From NCBI RefSeq assembly GCF_002259485.1, contig NZ_NPGA01000020.1, positions 842,360 to 906,359 of the forward strand: a stretch of 64,000 nt of DNA, written 5' to 3'. Position 1 is the first letter of the stretch. Each line of letters begins with the position of its first letter. This DNA is from Rhodococcus sp. 14-1411-2a (GTDB lineage: Bacteria > Actinomycetota > Actinomycetes > Mycobacteriales > Mycobacteriaceae). Both the position numbers and the translations under genes were made by a program. The notes beneath the pieces were generated by a model. The model was not told the DNA's origin. It searched no databases and worked only from the letters and a program-made list of their open reading frames with translations. This document shows, one piece after another, positions 60,231 to 64,000 of this stretch.

Positions 60231-61550
60231 TCAGCGCGGTTCGCGCCGAGGCACGGCAGGCGACGGTTCCCGCCACGCAGGCAGGAACACCGAGAAGAGT
60301 GCCGGGCGGCGTCGCTGCAGTTCCAGACGGCCGCCGTCCGCCTCGATCAGCGCCCGGGCCAGTGCGAGCCCGACACCGGTGGAACCGGCTCCCGAGAATC
60401 CGCGGTCGAAGATGTGCGGAGCAAGTTCGTTGTTCACCCCTGGCCCCTCGTCCGAGACCTCGACGCAGACCAGTCTTTCGCGGCGTCCCTCGGTGCTCTC
60501 GACGGCCGAGACGGCTCGAACCGCCACCGTGCACGCTCCCTCTCCGTGCACCAGGGAATTGTCGATCAGCACCGAGACCGCTTCGCGCAAGCGCGATCCG
60601 GTCACCGAGGCCTTCAGATCCGCGTCGCCCTTGATTGCCAGGGTCCGACCCACGTCCTCGAAGTTTCGCTGCCATTCGACGATGGTTCCTGTCAGTTCCT
60701 CGACGACCGAGACCTCGTGTGCGTCGGCCGCGCCGTCACTACGAGAGGATCGAACGAGCTCGTCGATGGCAAGGGTCAGCCGATCCACCTGGTCCATCGC
60801 CTCGTTGGCCTCGTCGACCACCGCCGGGTCCGGGTGTGTGGAAATTTCGTCCAGGCGTAGACGGACAGCGGTCAGGCGACTGCGAAGCTGATGCGAGACA
60901 TCGGCAACCAACGTGTGTTCACGCTGCAGCCGTCCGGCGATCTCGACGGTGGCCGAGTCCAGAACCTCCGAGACCCGATCGAGTTCGGCGATGCCGTGCC
61001 GTCGTGGATCCGGCCTGAAGTCGCCCTCGGCCAGGCGAGCAGCTCGCCGCGCCACATCCTGCAGCGGGTCGGCCAGGCGCTTGGCAGTCACGACGGCCAC
61101 GACGGTGCCTGCCATCGCAGATGCGAGCACGACGAGAGTCACCGCTCCCAGCGCTTGGCGCTGAAGGGACCGCATGTCGTCGGACGGCACTTCGAGGCGA
61201 AGCGAACCCGAGGTACCCATCGACAGTGATTCCACCAGCGGGCGAGGCACGGACGACTGCCCGATGTCCGCGCGCGAGGCGGCATCCTCCGGAGTCGGAT
61301 AGATGACCACGAGCCGGCCGCCCTGCGGGATCGCCAACCGGAGCGAGCCGATGTCGAGTTGACCCTCGATCAGCCCCGCAGACCCTTCCTGCGAGATGAT
61401 CTCCGCCGCCATTCGATCCAGGCGTGCCTGGAGGTCGTTGCGGGTGAAATCCTCCACCCACAGCCACGCGGTGTACATCAGGGGCAAACCGAGCAGCAAC
61501 GCCGTCATGACGACGACGGCGAGAATCGAGACCAGAATTCGACGCCGCAT
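60231..61550 (-). CDS. Sensor histidine kinase of an OmpR-type pair
   Basis: A 439-residue membrane kinase. Helix one is at residues 8-28, the sensor loop extends to about 130, and helix two is at about 133-155 (ALGAVTLVVLASAMAGTVVAVV). HAMP and a HisKA box (VADVSHQLRSRLTAVRLRLDE) follow, with SHQLRSRL in place of the usual SHELRTPL, then the ATPase domain (DNSLVHGEG, DEGPGV, STGVGLALA). It pairs with the response regulator upstream. No counterpart is in the mycobacterial order I recall, so the pair is an insertion here. Confidence 0.92.
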   Translation of the reverse strand: MRRRILVSILAVVVMTALLLGLPLMYTAWLWVEDFTRNDLQARLDRMAAEIISQEGSAGLIEGQLDIGSLRLAIPQGGRLVVIYPTPEDAASRADIGQSSVPRPLVESLSMGTSGSLRLEVPSDDMRSLQRQALGAVTLVVLASAMAGTVVAVVTAKRLADPLQDVARRAARLAEGDFRPDPRRHGIAELDRVSEVLDSATVEIAGRLQREHTLVADVSHQLRSRLTAVRLRLDEISTHPDPAVVDEANEAMDQVDRLTLAIDELVRSSRSDGAADAHEVSVVEELTGTIVEWQRNFEDVGRTLAIKGDADLKASVTGSRLREAVSVLIDNSLVHGEGACTVAVRAVSAVESTEGRRERLVCVEVSDEGPGVNNELAPHIFDRGFSGAGSTGVGLALARALIEADGGRLELQRRRPALFSVFLPAWREPSPAVPRREPR

Positions 61551-61556
61551 CGACCG

Positions 61557-62246
61557 CTAGTCGCTGTTGATGCGGAAGCCGACGCCGCGCACCGTGGCGA
61601 TGCGACGCTCGGCCACCGGCCCTTCGTCGCCGATCTTGCGACGCAGCCAGGACATGTGCATGTCCAGAGTCTTCGATCCGCGCAACTCTGCGTCGCCCCA
61701 GACCTCACGCAGGATCACTTCGCGAGAGACGACCTGGCCCGCATGGTCGAGCAGGACCTTGAGCAGCTCGTATTCCTTGTTGGCGAGAGATATCTCGGTG
61801 CCACCGACCAGGACGCGTCGGGCAGCGGGTTCGAGACGGATAGCGCCGACCTCGATCGGGGAATCCTCCCCGGCACCACGGCGGCGGAGCAACGCACGTA
61901 CGCGGGCCATGAGCTCGGCGAGGCGGAAGGGCTTACCGACGTAGTCGTCGGCCCCGGCGTCGAGGCCGACCACGAAGTCGACCTCGTCGGTGCGTGCGGT
62001 GAGCATGAGCACGGCAACCTCGGATCGGTTGGCACGCACCTGCCGACACACTTCGAGGCCGTCCATCCCCGGCAGGCCGAGGTCGAGTATCAACAGGTCG
62101 AATTTTCCGTCCAGCGCACGCTGAAGGGTGGCGGGGCCGGTCTGTTCGACGGTCACCGTGTAGCCCTCGCGCCCGAGCGCTCGGGACAGGGGTGCAGCAA
62201 TGGCTTCGTCGTCTTCGGCAAGCAGCACGTCGGTCACATCGGTCAC
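61557..62246 (-). CDS. OmpR-family response regulator
   Basis: A 229-residue response regulator. The acceptor Asp is in LLILDLGLPGMDGLEV near residue 55, with MLTART and GKPFRLAEL as the Thr and Lys switch region. The C-terminal wing (residues about 130-225) ends VRGVGFRINSD. It is read directly before its kinase (six bases apart). The target genes are unknown; neighbouring envelope genes are plausible but not shown. Confidence 0.93.
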   Translation of the reverse strand: MTDVTDVLLAEDDEAIAAPLSRALGREGYTVTVEQTGPATLQRALDGKFDLLILDLGLPGMDGLEVCRQVRANRSEVAVLMLTARTDEVDFVVGLDAGADDYVGKPFRLAELMARVRALLRRRGAGEDSPIEVGAIRLEPAARRVLVGGTEISLANKEYELLKVLLDHAGQVVSREVILREVWGDAELRGSKTLDMHMSWLRRKIGDEGPVAERRIATVRGVGFRINSD

Positions 62247-62276
62247 CCTACGGTTCGAAGGTGAGAACAGCCTGTG

Positions 62277-62882
62277 TTACCTGCGTTTACCGGCTCGCCA
62301 ACCGGGCTTGGACTCGCCGGCCGAATCCTCGGGCGTCGGCTCGAACGCCGCTTCCCGGCCGTGCACGGGTTCGCGACGGTACTCCATCGAGTCGAATACT
62401 TGCTGGTAGAGCAGCGAATGGACGCGTTGTACGTGCGGAATGTCGTCGAACTCGAGTGGGTCGTCCGATGCCGAGGCGATGATCAGCGTGCCGGTCCGCA
62501 ACATCCGGTCGATCAGTCCGTGTCGAAACTGCACATTGCTGATTCGGCTCATCGGAATGTCGATGCCGGAGTGGGTGAGCACGCCTTGTCTGATCAACAC
62601 TCGTCGATCGGTGACGATGAAATGCGTGCACTTCCAGCTGATCAGCGGCACCAGGCACCGCCACACGACGATCGCCGCCCACAGCACCGCTGTGGCGATC
62701 ATGGCGGCGTTCGCTGCCGTCGAGTCGAGGCGTGCACTCGCGGCCCCCAGACCGACGCCTGCCAGGCCCGTGACGAGAACGAACGTGACCGACGGCAGGA
62801 CGAGCATCTTCCAGTGGGGGTGATGGTGAAGCAGGAGCTCTTCCTCGTCGGCCAACGCGTCCTGTGGATAACCCACGTGCAC
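62277..62882 (-). CDS. PH-domain membrane protein (Rv3278c-like)
   Basis: A 201-residue protein with a bacterial PH domain (bPH_2) and two membrane helices (about 26-50 and 58-78). TDRRVLIRQGVLTHSGIDIPMSRISNVQF is the typical PH strand pair. A Lys/Arg-rich C-terminus follows (KPGWRAGKRR). The GTG start at 62882 has a second in-frame GTG two codons later. The function is unknown, though it sits beside BirA-AccD5 in related genomes. Confidence 0.87.
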   Translation of the reverse strand: MHVGYPQDALADEEELLLHHHPHWKMLVLPSVTFVLVTGLAGVGLGAASARLDSTAANAAMIATAVLWAAIVVWRCLVPLISWKCTHFIVTDRRVLIRQGVLTHSGIDIPMSRISNVQFRHGLIDRMLRTGTLIIASASDDPLEFDDIPHVQRVHSLLYQQVFDSMEYRREPVHGREAAFEPTPEDSAGESKPGWRAGKRR

Positions 62883-62923
62883 TCCTGACTACTCGCTACG
62901 ACTTCCGTCGAGTCGATATGGTC

Positions 62924-63760
62924 TCACGCGAGAGGTCGCAGATGAGTGACATCACCGGCGGCCACGGCCAGCACCGACGGGTGATCGGACCCGGGGTGCT
63001 CGACCTCGATCACGATCCGGCCGTGCTCGTCGACGTCGACCGCGGTTCCGACCTTCTGGTCGCCACCGGGCAGATCGACTCGCACACGCTGCCCGATCGT
63101 GCCGCACCTCTCCCGGTACCGGTGGGCGAGGGCGTCGGTGTTCCAGTTCGAGTCGCGCCACGAGTCGACCTCGGCGGCCATCCCCCGCAGAATCGCCCGA
63201 ACCAACGTGTCGCGGTCGAGAACCGCGGCCCCCTCCAGCGCCAATGACGTCGCCGTGGGTACCGGCAACTCGTCGACGGTCATCGTCACGTTCACCCCGA
63301 GCCCGATGACGACAGTGGGCGACGGTCCGTGCGCGGCGACCTCGGCCAGGATGCCCGAGACCTTCTTGCCTCCGATGAGGACGTCGTTGGGCCATTTCAG
63401 CCGAGCGTCCACTTCACCGACGGTGCGCAACGCGTCGACCAGAGCGATTCCGGTCATGAGCGACACCCACCCGAGCACGGCGGGATCGATTCCCGGGAAC
63501 TTCAGCAGCATCGACACGAGGATCTGCGACCGAGGCGCGCCGGAGAACGGTCGCGCATGCCTGCCACGTCCGCTGTCCTGGTGTTCGGCGATCAATGCCG
63601 TCCGGTCTGCGTAATTCGCGACCCCCGCGATCAGGTCGGCATTGGTCGAACCGGTCTCCGCCACCACGTCCAGCCGGGACCACGAGGCCTGCGGGCCGTC
63701 CACCAGTGCCCGACGAAGCGCGCGGACGTCCAGTGGTGGCCGATCGAGGTTTGTCCACAT
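62924..63760 (-). CDS. birA: Biotin--[acetyl-CoA-carboxylase] ligase
   Basis: A 278-residue biotin ligase without the N-terminal DNA-binding domain of E. coli BirA, so it is not a repressor. The GRGRHARPFSGAPRSQILVS loop binds biotinyl-AMP, KWPNDVLIGGKKVSGILAE is the catalytic strand and ALEGAA the central helix. It attaches biotin to AccA3-type subunits and to the small biotinyl carrier at 17281-17496. ATG at 63760 is preceded seven bases earlier by TATGCT, a leaderless arrangement. It diverges from accD5. Confidence 0.94.
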   Translation of the reverse strand: MWTNLDRPPLDVRALRRALVDGPQASWSRLDVVAETGSTNADLIAGVANYADRTALIAEHQDSGRGRHARPFSGAPRSQILVSMLLKFPGIDPAVLGWVSLMTGIALVDALRTVGEVDARLKWPNDVLIGGKKVSGILAEVAAHGPSPTVVIGLGVNVTMTVDELPVPTATSLALEGAAVLDRDTLVRAILRGMAAEVDSWRDSNWNTDALAHRYRERCGTIGQRVRVDLPGGDQKVGTAVDVDEHGRIVIEVEHPGSDHPSVLAVAAGDVTHLRPLA

Positions 63761-63767
63761 GCGCACC

Positions 63768-63773
63768 AGCATA
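63768..63773 (-). promoter_or_regulatory. -10 box of birA (leaderless)
   Basis: On the minus strand TATGCT is followed by seven bases and then the birA ATG, with no ribosome-binding site. Confidence 0.5.
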
Positions 63774-63842
63774 TGGGCTCGCCGACAGGCCGACGGCCTG
63801 TCGCCGACCACCCTCGGTCGGGGCGCAGATCACACTCGCAGT

Positions 63843-63848
63843 TAAAGT
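63843..63848 (+). promoter_or_regulatory. -10 box of accD5 (leaderless)
   Basis: TAAAGT ends eight bases before the accD5 ATG at 63857. The intervening GGTTCCCC is not a ribosome-binding site. Confidence 0.5.
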
Positions 63849-63856
63849 GGTTCCCC

Positions 63857-64000
63857 ATGACCAGCGTCCAGGATTCCACTGCACACGGGTCGGCCGAAGC
63901 CCCCGATATCCATACCACTGCGGGTAAATTGGCCGATCTTCGTAAACGTCTCGCGGTTGCGGAGATTCCGTCCGGTGAGGCAGCGGTGGACAAGGTCCAC
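63857..64000 (+). CDS. accD5: Acyl-CoA carboxylase beta subunit AccD5, 3' end cut off
   Basis: The first 48 codons of a carboxyltransferase subunit: MTSVQDSTAHGSAEAPDIHT, then TAGKLADLRKRLAVAEIPSG. This matches the N-terminus of actinobacterial AccD5 (propionyl-CoA carboxylase beta), whose product supports methyl-branched and mycolic lipids. Divergence from birA, the enzyme that biotinylates its partner, is conserved in mycobacteria. The catalytic domains lie beyond the window. Confidence 0.85.
   Translation, partial: MTSVQDSTAHGSAEAPDIHTTAGKLADLRKRLAVAEIPSGEAAVDKVH

Overview
The window is high-GC DNA from a mycolic-acid actinomycete, most likely Rhodococcus or a close relative in the Mycobacteriales. 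The genus is an inference from gene content: WhiB1 and WhiB2, MtrA-MtrB-LpqB, the SigH/RshA mycothiol system, F420 genes fbiA-fbiB, arabinogalactan-linker rhamnose genes, SecA1 and AccD5. The gene order follows, from memory, M. tuberculosis Rv3205c to Rv3280, with local losses and insertions. It is a conserved core-genome block. I see no tRNA, rRNA, IS element, prophage, integrase or CRISPR array. Both ends cut a gene: an MFS transporter on the left and accD5 on the right.

Layout. 1-5.6 kb: a divergent MFS/GntR pair, a TIGR02569 protein, MoeZ, a DUF3152 protein and a TetR regulator. 5.6-15 kb: DUF3107, a MiaE-like ferritin-fold protein, a DEAD-box helicase behind a structured leader, a membrane-anchored propeller protein, an orphan ParA, a DHA2 efflux pump, a histidine phosphatase, a GNAT enzyme and a lipid kinase preceded by tandem repeats. 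15-21.7 kb: whiB1, pdtaS, a biotinyl carrier, a 24-codon bL37 gene, sigH-rshA, ybaK, aroA and rsgA. 21.8-28.6 kb: a lipid block with two paralogous fatty-acid desaturases, their reductase and a WS/DGAT-like protein. 28.6-39.7 kb: secA1, hpf, comF and the run ahcY-tmk-mtrA-mtrB-lpqB. 39.8-57.4 kb: alkB, an amino-acid permease, sugar-nucleotide genes (manA, manB, GDP-mannose pyrophosphorylase, rmlD, wbbL), whiB2, fbiA-fbiB and an LCP ligase. 57.4-64 kb: purE-purK, GtrA, an extra two-component system, a PH-domain protein, birA and the start of accD5.

How the genes fit together. Several sets serve the cell envelope: mannose and rhamnose activation feed glycans, WbbL builds the linker, the LCP protein attaches polymer, and MtrAB-LpqB links envelope state to division. 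BirA and AccD5 belong to acyl-CoA carboxylation, which feeds lipid synthesis.

The most interesting signals are regulatory. One near-identical 18-19 bp palindromic element lies upstream of each of the two desaturase genes and the reductase gene, which points to a compact dedicated regulon. The helicase gene seems to start at CTG, with its Shine-Dalgarno sequence inside a perfect 11-bp hairpin. sigH has a SigH-type promoter and a ribosome-binding site that would give an N-terminally extended isoform. Eight genes look leaderless. All start choices, operators and terminators were read by eye; no search or folding program was run.
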